A stretch of DNA of 64,000 nucleotides, taken from NCBI GenBank assembly GCA_945874895.1, contig CAMCIC010000002.1:1-64000 (forward strand), written 5' to 3'. The position numbers and the translations under genes are program-made. Under the pieces are notes generated by a model that did not search any database, was not told the origin of the DNA, and saw only the letters and a list, made by a program, of their open reading frames with translations. This DNA comes from Akkermansia muciniphila (GTDB taxonomy: Bacteria; Verrucomicrobiota; Verrucomicrobiia; Verrucomicrobiales; Akkermansiaceae). Shown piece by piece: positions 56,104 to 64,000 of the stretch (within the stretch, counting starts at the first letter, position 1; each line of letters opens with the position of its first letter).

Positions 56104-56267
56104 GCAGGGCATTCAATAATCCGAAATCAAGTATCATCCATCGTGAATTCTTCCCATGGTGCAACACGGTTCCTTTTGATAGACGATTGCTGATTCGCGA
56201 TTTTGTGAGATACGGTCGATCGACTAAAAAAAAGATCGATAAAATCGTTCTTGGATCAATGATCCGA

Positions 56268-58652
56268 CTACAATTCGTTCGTAGCTTCCTCCGTGCGTTC
56301 GAGGCGCCAGAATCTGCGCGGCTCGTTCATCGGCCAAGAGCCGAAATTCTTCCAAGTGCCGTCGCCGTCCAGTGTTCCGACGGGAGGCGCGCTGAAGTCG
56401 AGATTGAGACTGGTGCGAAGATCATAACGGAAACCGGCGTGAGCCGGCACGAAGACAGCCGCCTGACCGGGTGTCGTTGTGGTATCCACGGTCAATGGAC
56501 CAGGAGTGTTGAAGTAGGCATAAGCATCCCACTCGAGGACAGAAACAGGCGTCGAATTGTTTTGTGAACTGTAACTTGCTCCCATGCCCGGAAGTTTCTG
56601 ATAGAGCATTTGTAGCACTCCATCCCGCTTCCAACGCGCCTCATCGTAGGTGCCCTCCCAGAATCCGAGATTTTCGTGGGTCAAGTTCATACGAGTCCAG
56701 TTGTTGCGATCGGGGTCTTGCGCGAGGGGCTCAGAAAAGACGGCCGTTATGCCCGGAAATCGGTTGTCGTTGTAGAGCACGATGATCCGGTCCGCGGAAT
56801 CGGTGATGACGATCGGTCGCCCCATGAAACTTGCGCTCAAGGCGGGGCCAGTGCCCCCGTATTGGTCGGCGGGGCGATCGAGATTGCGTGCGGAAACAGT
56901 GCGCTGTTGCCAAGCAGCACCATCATGGAAAAAGATGTGGTATTGCCGAGTGTTGTTGCCGCTGGCGGCATTGTCCGCCCACCAGTTGGCAATGATCGGG
57001 CGACCTGAGCTGTCAGTGGTCATACCAGACTCATTCATGATGCTGTGATTTTGTGGAAGATCCTTCACGATCTCGGGAAGGTGAGCCGCAGGCAGGCCCG
57101 CGAAACCGATCCGCTCAACTGCGGGCAGGTTGATGGTGGTGCCGTTGCTGCGTTGCCACGTAACCCCTTGATCGGGCGAACGCAGATAGACATAGCGATG
57201 GTTCGTCTGCATGGTAGCGGCCGAGTTACGGAAAGGACCGGCGAGATGAAGCATCCCATTCGGACCAAGCGTCATCCTATCGGGATAGAAGCAGTTGCTC
57301 GGTGAGTCACCATTGCCCTTCATGAAAGGTTGATGCACGCCGCTGGTCGCGTGAACGGGAGCCCATGTCGATGTCGCCGTATCATAGCGATTGAGATACC
57401 AGTCGCCAGAGCCCGAACCACCTTCACGGAAGAGGAACAACAGGTCGCCATCAGGGAGGGTCAGGTATTTGGGATACGTGACGACATTTTCCTGACCTGT
57501 CATCTGCCCAGCGACCAGCGAAATCGGTCCTGTTCCTAGCACCGAGGTGGTGCTTTTCGCATAGCGCGGAGGAATGACGCCATGCACCGTGGCGTGCATG
57601 CCCCAGCTGATATGCAGAAAGCCACTTCCGTCGATGGCAAAGCTAATGACGCAATGGGTATTGTTGATTTCCGCGGAGCTGATGACAAAGTTTGTGGAAT
57701 ACACTTGCCAGACGGATTCGTCGATGTAGCGGCGGGCGATGAGAACACACCTGTTGCTCGGGTGGCTGGAGTTGGTGGCGTGTTGCCCGTAGTATGCGAT
57801 GAACTGTTGGTCACCCACCGTGATGAGGTTGTCCTGAATGAAGGCGATCGAGTTGGTCGCTGAACCTGCATAGCCATTTTCATCGGTAGCCTCATTGCCA
57901 TCACTCACCGGAATGAACGATACGAGTGGCAGATAGTCCGGTGGCGGAGGAGGTGGTGGTGGCGGCTCGGTGCTTGATCGGGTGAAGTTTCCCAAGGTCC
58001 AGGTCGAGGCATCGGTTCTCATGTCCGAATAGAAGCCGATGGCTCTACCGTTGGTGGTAATGGATGTGGTCGAGGCTCCGACGACGGACGTAATGTTCGT
58101 ATGATGAATCGTCTCGATACCGCTTTTGATGGATCCGAGAGTCCACCCTGTAGCGGTGCGCTCGATGAAAACGGAGTCCGGTCGACCGGAAGCAGGGTAT
58201 GCGGTTGCGGAAGTCGTATTGCTACCACTCGCGTCAAAATTGGTGAGATACATCGAACCGCTCCGCCATCCCCAGACGAAAAAATTGGCACGACTGGTCG
58301 GCGTCTTCGTATTCGCAACCGCTACTGCTACTGTATCGGCGGAATGATTGAATGTGGCGGAGATGAGAGTTGCCGTGATCCGATCACCCGTCGTTAGTGC
58401 AGGAAATTCCTCCGTGAGATAGGTTTCTTGCCCTACCACGCCATTCGCATGTCGAGTCGCAGTAGTCACCGTGACGTTTGTTCCGCTGGGAGTAAACGTT
58501 TGATTGCGGATGTTCGGCGACGTCAGCAAGTTGCCACTTTCGCTAAAATTGCTGAAACTGGTGACCATTTGCGCGCGGGCAAGCCCGAGGATCATAACGA
58601 TCACAACGAGAACGAAGGGCCATCGATGGTGAAATGTATAGATAGGAAACAC
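56268..58652 (-). CDS. secreted BNR_4-type protein with N-terminal beta domain
   Basis: The 794-residue extracellular protein has a signal peptide (to about residue 27), an N-terminal concanavalin-like beta domain (about 28-225) and a nine-proline linker (231-239). A beta-propeller region resembling BNR_4 (PF15892) follows, with Ser-Phe-Ile-Pro-Val-Ser-Asp-Gly-Asn-Glu-Ala. This family includes PL24/PL25-type ulvan lyases and sialidase-like enzymes; I cannot tell which. The end, Arg-Arg-Phe-Trp-Arg-Leu, matches a C-terminal motif seen in many verrucomicrobial secreted proteins. It is convergent with trmB (164-bp gap). Confidence 0.75.
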   Translation of the reverse strand: MFPIYTFHHRWPFVLVVIVMILGLARAQMVTSFSNFSESGNLLTSPNIRNQTFTPSGTNVTVTTATRHANGVVGQETYLTEEFPALTTGDRITATLISATFNHSADTVAVAVANTKTPTSRANFFVWGWRSGSMYLTNFDASGSNTTSATAYPASGRPDSVFIERTATGWTLGSIKSGIETIHHTNITSVVGASTTSITTNGRAIGFYSDMRTDASTWTLGNFTRSSTEPPPPPPPPPDYLPLVSFIPVSDGNEATDENGYAGSATNSIAFIQDNLITVGDQQFIAYYGQHATNSSHPSNRCVLIARRYIDESVWQVYSTNFVISSAEINNTHCVISFAIDGSGFLHISWGMHATVHGVIPPRYAKSTTSVLGTGPISLVAGQMTGQENVVTYPKYLTLPDGDLLFLFREGGSGSGDWYLNRYDTATSTWAPVHATSGVHQPFMKGNGDSPSNCFYPDRMTLGPNGMLHLAGPFRNSAATMQTNHRYVYLRSPDQGVTWQRSNGTTINLPAVERIGFAGLPAAHLPEIVKDLPQNHSIMNESGMTTDSSGRPIIANWWADNAASGNNTRQYHIFFHDGAAWQQRTVSARNLDRPADQYGGTGPALSASFMGRPIVITDSADRIIVLYNDNRFPGITAVFSEPLAQDPDRNNWTRMNLTHENLGFWEGTYDEARWKRDGVLQMLYQKLPGMGASYSSQNNSTPVSVLEWDAYAYFNTPGPLTVDTTTTPGQAAVFVPAHAGFRYDLRTSLNLDFSAPPVGTLDGDGTWKNFGSWPMNEPRRFWRLERTEEATNEL

Positions 58653-58865
58653 AGGTTAGATTGGATGGGTAACACTGAGGAAACGAACAATCCAAGTTGG
58701 ATGGAATGGGTGGAGACACTTGAGTGCGGCCTCACCGTGTCAAGCAATCACAAGAATCGCATCCAGTCAACCCGTCAGATTGCGGCACGTAGGCATCACG
58801 CATCGTCTCAACTCATTGGATTGACGATTGATGATGATTGATACCTAGTTTACGCTTCTCAAACA

Positions 58866-59327
58866 ATGACATCTGAAACATTCAGGCCGAGTAGATTTGT
58901 TCATTTGGTGGGGATTGGCATGCCCATGTTGATGGCGCATCTGGCCTACCGATCCTGTGTTGATGAGTTTGTGAATGGCGGCCTTCCTTTACGCATCATC
59001 CTCATTGCATTCTCCATCGCTATGGCGATTCTTCTATCGTGGCTGTATGTGCGAAGTGGACTGATTGTTTACATTGTGACCGACGATGGACTTGAGCTTC
59101 GCCGCTTGATGCGCCGCAAGGTGATTCCTTGGGATCAGATTTCCGAGCTGAGATGGAATCGAGCACTTCACTATTTCTCTATCAGGAGTTCCGATGGAGT
59201 GATCAGCTTCTCATCGACGGATGGCTTTCCCAAAGCTGGTGATCTTCTGGATCAAATTTATCAACGCAGCCGATGCCAACTACCCGAAAACTTGCGATTC
59301 GCATTGTATGGCACCACAGAACAATAG
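58866..59327 (+). CDS. small membrane protein with PH-like domain
   Basis: The 153-residue product has two TM segments (about residues 12-28 and 41-62) followed by a short bacterial PH-like domain (Gly-Leu-Glu-Leu-Arg-Arg-Leu-Met-Arg-Arg-Lys-Val-Ile-Pro-Trp). Such domains are common in membrane-bound regulators. The function is unknown. The 213-bp gap upstream contains no gene. After its stop a hairpin ATCACCC/GGGTGAT (59333-59351) has no T-run, so it is not a clear terminator. Confidence 0.55.
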   Translation: MTSETFRPSRFVHLVGIGMPMLMAHLAYRSCVDEFVNGGLPLRIILIAFSIAMAILLSWLYVRSGLIVYIVTDDGLELRRLMRRKVIPWDQISELRWNRALHYFSIRSSDGVISFSSTDGFPKAGDLLDQIYQRSRCQLPENLRFALYGTTEQ

Positions 59328-59450
59328 CCTGATCACCCTGTCTGGGTGATTACCGTCGGGACAGAACCTAGTTTTTATGGTCGGTTGCACAAGATACCAC
59401 ATTCTGCTCAGCTTTGGTGTTTCCGCTATCATCATGAACCACTTTTGAAT

Positions 59451-60071
59451 ATGAATTCTAGCAAAACAATCGTCAATATCTGGTGGATGATAATCCTCGT
59501 AGTGGAATTATCGTCATGTGCGCCATTTGACCCCAATGAAATACCTGCCCCGACGGCGGAATACTTGAAGATGAAAAATCAAACGTTCATCAGTCCAACG
59601 AACGAAGCGGTATTTCGGCTAACGCTCGGAGAACTGCACCAACTCCACAGCAATCCTGAAGAGGTTGTCCCGTTTCCGAGAGAAGTTTCAGGAGTGCGTT
59701 ATGCGACCTCTTCCTATTACTTGATCATGCCTATCGATCATGAAGGTTACTCCATGGCTGAAAGTTCAATCACTAAAGGATCGGAGTACGCAATCGACCA
59801 CATCAAGATTCAGTATGAATCGGACAGCGGTCGGATTCTGATAACTGAGGATATTTCTGATGGGCTAAGTTGTAAGCGTTACATTCTATTTACTCCGAAT
59901 CGATCGAGTTACATCATCGATTACCTAGCGCCCAGCTACAAATACATCCCAGAACTCGACAACCTGCCGCATATGATCCTCATGTCCAATGATCGTGCTT
60001 GGGTGGACGGCACAGTCTTACCACTTTCTAAGATACTTAAGAGTCAGCATCCATTCTCGCTAGGAGGCTAA
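59451..60071 (+). CDS. lipoprotein of unknown function
   Basis: The 206-residue product has a lipoprotein signal: a hydrophobic core around residues 8-18 and a lipobox Leu-Ser-Ser-Cys at about residue 23. It would be processed by Lgt and LspA; lgt is encoded in this window. The mature domain has no recognised motif. The start at 59451 is the ATG just before the signal; the open frame extends upstream from 59346. It lies between the PH-like membrane protein and a convergent acyltransferase. Confidence 0.6.
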   Translation: MNSSKTIVNIWWMIILVVELSSCAPFDPNEIPAPTAEYLKMKNQTFISPTNEAVFRLTLGELHQLHSNPEEVVPFPREVSGVRYATSSYYLIMPIDHEGYSMAESSITKGSEYAIDHIKIQYESDSGRILITEDISDGLSCKRYILFTPNRSSYIIDYLAPSYKYIPELDNLPHMILMSNDRAWVDGTVLPLSKILKSQHPFSLGG

Positions 60072-60139
60072 TCCTACCAACCATGGCATGTCATCTGAAC
60101 TTCTAGGCTGCCAAAGCCGATAAATGCTATAGCCCCTGA

Positions 60140-60757
60140 CTAGAGAGCTTCGATTTCCGCCATGATGCGGTCGGCGATTTTTTGGTAACCCTCTTTGCCT
60201 TGGTAGTCCTGACCGGAAAAATCGATGGCTGGGCCAATGCTGACGACGATGCGGGCAAAGCGAATGCGGCCCGATCCTCGAGGCAGAGCATCCATGGCGC
60301 CGCGGATGCGAACGGGCTGCACCCTGACGTTCGCTTTGGCGACGATCAGACCCACACCAGGCTGCCCCTTGCCGAGCGCTCCGGTTTCACTGCGTTCGCC
60401 CTCGGGGAAAACCAATACTTTTTCTCCTCGGTGCAGCAATTTCACCATGGTCTTGAGGCTGGCCATATCGGGCCGCTCTTGATCCACGGGAATGGCATTC
60501 CATTGACGGTATAACCACTTTCCGAGGCCTACAAACAAAGTCTTGCGGGCGAGGAAATACATTTCCTCATCATACAAATTCCCGATCAAGGGTGGATCGA
60601 GGAAACTCTGGTGATTCGCCGCCACCAGCACGGGTCCATCGGTGATGAGGTGCTCTTTCCCCTCAATGCGCAAGCCGAACAAAGTGCGATATGCCGCACC
60701 AAAACTCATCCATCCCAACCAATAAATCCATCGCATCATGATCGTATTATGCTTCAT
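60140..60757 (-). CDS. plsC: 1-acyl-sn-glycerol-3-phosphate acyltransferase
   Basis: The 205-residue membrane-associated enzyme adds the second fatty acid in phospholipid synthesis. The HX4D motif (Asn-His49-Gln-Ser-Phe-Leu-Asp54) and the Phe-Pro-Glu-Gly-Glu-Arg-Ser motif (a variant of the usual Phe-Pro-Glu-Gly-Thr-Arg-Ser) are present. It is shorter than many family members (about 240) but complete. The ATG at 60757 overlaps the cmk end by 11 bp; the ATGs at 60739 and 60736 would avoid the overlap. It is the last gene of aroA-cmk-plsC. Confidence 0.88.
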   Translation of the reverse strand: MKHNTIMMRWIYWLGWMSFGAAYRTLFGLRIEGKEHLITDGPVLVAANHQSFLDPPLIGNLYDEEMYFLARKTLFVGLGKWLYRQWNAIPVDQERPDMASLKTMVKLLHRGEKVLVFPEGERSETGALGKGQPGVGLIVAKANVRVQPVRIRGAMDALPRGSGRIRFARIVVSIGPAIDFSGQDYQGKEGYQKIADRIMAEIEAL

Positions 60758-61409
60758 TCACCGCCAAACCCTGGCTTCGCAAAATGTCGAGCGCGGCAGC
60801 CACTGCAGATGCCACGGTGTGATCAGAATTGTCCAACACCACCGCACCATCCGCCACCAACAGAGGGGCAGTGGTGCGATTGCTGTCCGCCTTGTCGCGC
60901 GCTGCGACGCTATCCGTCACGCCCTCGGCAGAACGACGTGCGGCGCGCACTTCCTCAGAGGCATCCACGTAAATTTTGTAGGGTGTATCGGGAAAAACGA
61001 TGGATCCAATATCACGTCCCTCCATGACTACGCTGGTGTGTTGCAGATAGTCACGCTGCTTTTGCACCAGCACCTCGCGCACACGGGGTATGGCGGCAAC
61101 AACAGAAACTGCAGTGTTCACGGCGGTATCGCGCAGTTCCTCATTCAACTCTCGACCATCGATGGCCACGGTGGAAAAACAACCTTCCACTCCGCAAACA
61201 ATATCCATGGAATCGAGCGCTGACAAAACCGCGGCACTGTCGTGCGGGTCTAGGCCGAGCTGTAACACCTTCCATGTCACAGCGCGATACATGGCACCGG
61301 AATTCACCATCACTAGGTTCAGTTCCCTTGCAAGGCATTTGGCGATCGTGCTTTTCCCCGATGCCGCAGGACCATCGATGGCGATGGCAAAATGAGCGCT
61401 CGTATGCAT
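60747..61409 (-). CDS. cmk: cytidylate kinase
   Basis: The 220-residue nucleotide kinase phosphorylates CMP and dCMP with ATP. The Walker A Gly13-Pro-Ala-Ala-Ser-Gly-Lys19-Ser-Thr occurs at the N-terminus; Arg-Asp-Ile-Gly-Ser-Ile-Val-Phe-Pro and Asp-Ala-Ser-Glu-Glu-Val-Arg follow, matching the family. Length fits. Its ATG overlaps the aroA stop by 1 nt (TGATG), and its end overlaps plsC, so the three genes are translationally coupled on one transcript. Confidence 0.93.
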   Translation of the reverse strand: MHTSAHFAIAIDGPAASGKSTIAKCLARELNLVMVNSGAMYRAVTWKVLQLGLDPHDSAAVLSALDSMDIVCGVEGCFSTVAIDGRELNEELRDTAVNTAVSVVAAIPRVREVLVQKQRDYLQHTSVVMEGRDIGSIVFPDTPYKIYVDASEEVRAARRSAEGVTDSVAARDKADSNRTTAPLLVADGAVVLDNSDHTVASAVAAALDILRSQGLAVNEA

Positions 61410-62767
61410 CAGAGGGTATGGGAAACGGTGGGAAGTTCGTAAGCACTCGCATCGCTTGCTTCCGCCATGATGGCATCGAGGTGTCGGGAAAAACCTGGGT
61501 ATGAGGTATTCACGCAGGCGGTGTTTTCCACAATCGTTTCGCCACTAGCAAACAATCCAGCAATCGCGAAGGCCATGGCGATGCGATGGTCGCCGAAACT
61601 TTGCAGTGTGGCTCCGTGCAGCGCGTGTCCACCCGTGATTTCCATGCCGTCTTCGAACTCCTCCACCTCGCCGCCCATGCTGCGCAGGTTGTTCACCACG
61701 GTAGTGATGCGATCGGTTTCTTTCACCCGCAACTCCTTGGCATTGCGGATCACGGTCTTGCCACTGGCCAACGCTGCGGCCACGGCGATGACAGGAATTT
61801 CATCGATTAGGTTCGGCACCTCGGCGGGGAAAATTTCAGTGCCAGAGAGTGCGGCACCACAAATCTCCAGATCGCCCATGGGCTCGCCATCCTGTGAGGA
61901 AGCATTCACCACGGTAATCTTCGCGCCCATGCGGCGCATCACATCCACGATGGCGGTGCGCGTAGGATTCAAGCCCACGTGGCGAATCAACAATCGAGAA
62001 CCGGGCATGGCAGAGGCGGCCACGATCCAAAATGCGGCACTGGAAATATCGCCCGGCACACGGAAGTCGCGCGCTTGAGGTGTTTGCCCACCGGTCAAGC
62101 GGATGGCCTGGCCCTCGCGCTGTGTTTGCACCCCAAAGGCCTCGAGCATGCGCTCGGTATGGTCTCGAGTTTCCGCCGGCTGAATCACGGTTGTCACACC
62201 TTCACAAAACAGCCCCGCGAGTAGCACTGCGCTCTTTACCTGAGCACTGGCTACCGGCATTGTGTAGGAAATCGGCTGCAAGGAACAACCGTGGATACGC
62301 AAAGGCGCGCATCCGGTTTTTTCACCAAGGGCATCGATCTTGGCGCCCATTTGCGAAAGCGGATTGATCACCCGCCCCATAGGACGTGAGGACAAAGATT
62401 CGTCTCCGAACAATTCGCATTCGAAGGGCTGGGCTGCCAGCAATCCCGCCAACAAGCGCATGCCGGTGCCGGAATTGCCGCAATCAATGGGCTTCTGCGG
62501 CGCCTGGAGCTTGCCCTTTCGACCGTGGATGCGCAAGGCGATAGGCCCGAAGCCGACCATCTCCTCCAACACCTCATACGAAACCCCTGCCGCCGCCATG
62601 GCATGCAGCGTATTGAGACAATCCTCACTGGGCAAAAAATTGCGAATCAACGAATCGCCGTCGGCAAGCCCGGCAATGATCGCGGCGCGGTGTGACATGC
62701 TTTTGTCTCCTGGCACGCTCAATTCCGCTTGCAGGCTCTGGATGGCTTTTACTTGAAAATGACTCAT
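61409..62767 (-). CDS. aroA: 3-phosphoshikimate 1-carboxyvinyltransferase
   Basis: The 452-residue EPSP synthase joins shikimate-3-phosphate to PEP in aromatic amino acid synthesis. The two-domain fold shows Pro-Gly-Asp-Lys22-Ser near the N-terminus, Gly-Asn-Ser-Gly-Thr-Gly-Met-Arg near 95, and Arg-Val-Lys-Glu-Thr-Asp-Arg-Ile near 344. The start at 62767 was chosen because the upstream ~139 codons have no family similarity. It is the first gene of aroA-cmk-plsC. The 178-bp region upstream is shared with a divergent gene. Confidence 0.94.
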   Translation of the reverse strand: MSHFQVKAIQSLQAELSVPGDKSMSHRAAIIAGLADGDSLIRNFLPSEDCLNTLHAMAAAGVSYEVLEEMVGFGPIALRIHGRKGKLQAPQKPIDCGNSGTGMRLLAGLLAAQPFECELFGDESLSSRPMGRVINPLSQMGAKIDALGEKTGCAPLRIHGCSLQPISYTMPVASAQVKSAVLLAGLFCEGVTTVIQPAETRDHTERMLEAFGVQTQREGQAIRLTGGQTPQARDFRVPGDISSAAFWIVAASAMPGSRLLIRHVGLNPTRTAIVDVMRRMGAKITVVNASSQDGEPMGDLEICGAALSGTEIFPAEVPNLIDEIPVIAVAAALASGKTVIRNAKELRVKETDRITTVVNNLRSMGGEVEEFEDGMEITGGHALHGATLQSFGDHRIAMAFAIAGLFASGETIVENTACVNTSYPGFSRHLDAIMAEASDASAYELPTVSHTL

Positions 62768-62945
62768 TCGCGATGTGATGGAGGATGAAATCGGCCATAC
62801 GCCATCGACCCTTGGATCCCATGCGCGCAAGCCGCAGACATCCAAGCGAAGAAGCCGAAAATTGCAAGCCCATTCCCCGCTCGTTTTGCGCAATTCATGG
62901 TATTTTTGCCATCGCCAAACGAAGCAACATTTGCGAAAAAAACCC

Positions 62946-64000
62946 ATGCGTTTGCCTCTGCTTGTGGTCTGTCTGCTCCATATTCCTATCTTTTCCGCAG
63001 AAACGACTCTGCCCCCCACCCTCGCGATGCGCATCGAAAAGGAACAGGCATCCTCCAAAGAATTCAAGACAGCCTGGCAGCAATGCCCTGCCGAACAGCG
63101 CCCCGGCATGGAATTCCTGCTGATCCACATGTCCACCCGCGATGCCTCTTCGCTCCCATCGGAATTTCTGTTAGAAAATATCAAACTCGCCTATCAAGCA
63201 CGTCAAGAGATGCCATGGGGCAAGGACATTCCCGACGAGATTTTTTTCAATGACGTATTGCCCTACGCCGTGCTCGATGAGAAACGCGACAACTGGCGTG
63301 CGGATTTTTACCAGCGCTTCAAGAAAATCGCCGGTGATGCGACCACCTCTTCCCAGGCCTTGGAGCGCATCAATGCCGCCATCGCCAAGGAATTGGGCGT
63401 GGAATACAACACCAAGCGCCGCGCGCCGAACCAGGGTCCCCACGAGTCGATGAAACTGAAAATGGCCTCCTGCACGGGGCTATCCATCCTGCTGGCCGAT
63501 GCTCTGCGTTCCGTCTGCATCCCCTGCCGCATCGCTGGCACCGCGATGTGGACAACGAAGGAAGGCAATCACAATTGGAACGAAGTCTGGCTGCCCGAGC
63601 ACAAGCGCTGGCTTTTTACCGAATACCATCCGGATAAAAATGGCCTCGATCACGGTTGGCTGATGGCCGATGCCGCTCGCGGTGTCCCGGGATCGGTCGC
63701 CCATGGCGTGTATGCGACCTCTTGGAAAAAAACCAACGCGCATTTCCCGATGATCTGGAACATGAGAGACACTAGCGTAGCGGGTGTGGATGTCACGCAG
63801 CGCTACATCGATCTCGGAGCCAAGACCATGATCCAACCGGGCGACTGCGAATTGCGCATCGATGCCTTCCTCCTTCAAGCTGATGGCAGCAAAAAACGCG
63901 AGGCGCTCGACGTGGAAGTCCGTCAATTCGACGTGGTCGTAGCTAAAGGAAAAACCCCTTCTACGACTGCAGACATGAACGATTTTCTGAGCATCCGTGT
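62946..64000 (+). CDS. secreted transglutaminase-like protein (truncated by window end)
   Basis: The frame is open from the ATG at 62946 to the window end, giving 351 codons, so the gene is incomplete. A signal peptide covers residues 1-18. A transglutaminase-like core follows with Cys176 (Ala-Ser-Cys-Thr-Gly-Leu), His209 (Asn-His-Asn-Trp-Asn-Glu-Val-Trp) and Asp230 (Tyr-His-Pro-Asp), the expected catalytic triad of this cysteine-protease-like superfamily. It may act as a protease or amidase on proteins or peptidoglycan. It is divergent from aroA. Confidence 0.8.
   Translation, partial: MRLPLLVVCLLHIPIFSAETTLPPTLAMRIEKEQASSKEFKTAWQQCPAEQRPGMEFLLIHMSTRDASSLPSEFLLENIKLAYQARQEMPWGKDIPDEIFFNDVLPYAVLDEKRDNWRADFYQRFKKIAGDATTSSQALERINAAIAKELGVEYNTKRRAPNQGPHESMKLKMASCTGLSILLADALRSVCIPCRIAGTAMWTTKEGNHNWNEVWLPEHKRWLFTEYHPDKNGLDHGWLMADAARGVPGSVAHGVYATSWKKTNAHFPMIWNMRDTSVAGVDVTQRYIDLGAKTMIQPGDCELRIDAFLLQADGSKKREALDVEVRQFDVVVAKGKTPSTTADMNDFLSIR

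Noticed and set aside
58428-58841. 137-codon + strand frame before the PH-like membrane gene
   Set aside because: Mostly antisense to the BNR_4-type gene's start, with no signal or domain.
59333-59351. ATCACCC/GGGTGAT hairpin after the PH-like gene as terminator
   Set aside because: The stem is only 7 bp and is followed by a mixed sequence, not a T-run.
1-64000. CRISPR arrays, tRNA or rRNA genes, transposases and integrases
   Set aside because: I saw no regular direct repeats with spacers, no tRNA-type T-loop plus cloverleaf, no rRNA-like stretch, and no recombinase motifs in any long frame; a proper search (tRNAscan, Infernal, ISfinder) was not possible here.

Overview
The window looks like a chromosomal segment of a Verrucomicrobiota (PVC group) bacterium. 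Evidence for this is the pairing of planctomycete/verrucomicrobial cytochrome-type proteins (CxxCH plus DUF1549/DUF1553, and the DUF1592/DUF1588/DUF1585 type) with a DUF1501 Tat protein, many secreted carbohydrate-active enzymes, a large-form PurF and a large-form IspG, and weak or absent Shine-Dalgarno sequences. No rRNA, tRNA, CRISPR array, transposase or integrase was recognised.

Region 1 (1-5.3 kb) is accessory. It holds five small hypothetical genes and one beta-helix glycosidase, all on the + strand and separated by 100-400 bp gaps. The first gene ends inside a long imperfect hairpin (319-446) with AAC/GTT ends, bulged bases and a large loop, as in integron attC sites. Similar left-end and right-end motifs recur near the next genes. 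This could be an integrase-less cassette cluster, now partly degenerate.

Region 2 (5.4-18.9 kb) is core metabolism and cell biology. It contains sucC and sucD with a nucleotidyltransferase-fold gene between them, a CreBC-like two-component system, a lone E2 acyltransferase (pdhC), smc, and purM-purF. Strong hairpin terminators lie at 5384-5415 and 11851-11885.

Region 3 (19-35 kb) is for extracellular carbohydrate breakdown. It encodes a multidomain SGNH esterase, two PSCyt-type proteins, a TIM-barrel isomerase/epimerase with a Tat-like signal, an FAD oxidoreductase, a GH78 alpha-L-rhamnosidase and a DUF1501 protein, with an aspartate aminotransferase gene embedded. A rhamnose-containing glycan is a reasonable target, by inference from GH78.

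Region 4 (35-56 kb) is mostly housekeeping: DUF1287 protein, CBM9-like protein, GT9 heptosyltransferase-like protein, ispG, recJ, a GbsR/MarR-type regulator, a TIGR01777-type epimerase, an N-formylglutamate amidohydrolase-like protein, dnaB, lgt, an operon of msbA, a heparinase II/III-like gene and a DUF2007 gene, then yebC, rho, a metallophosphoesterase, a Gfo/Idh/MocA protein and trmB. The Rho protein carries an unusual ~200-residue Lys/Ala/Pro-rich N-terminus encoded by several A6-A8 tracts.

Region 5 (56-64 kb) has a large secreted BNR_4-type protein, a small PH-like membrane protein, a lipoprotein, the overlapping aroA-cmk-plsC operon, and a transglutaminase-like gene cut off by the window end.
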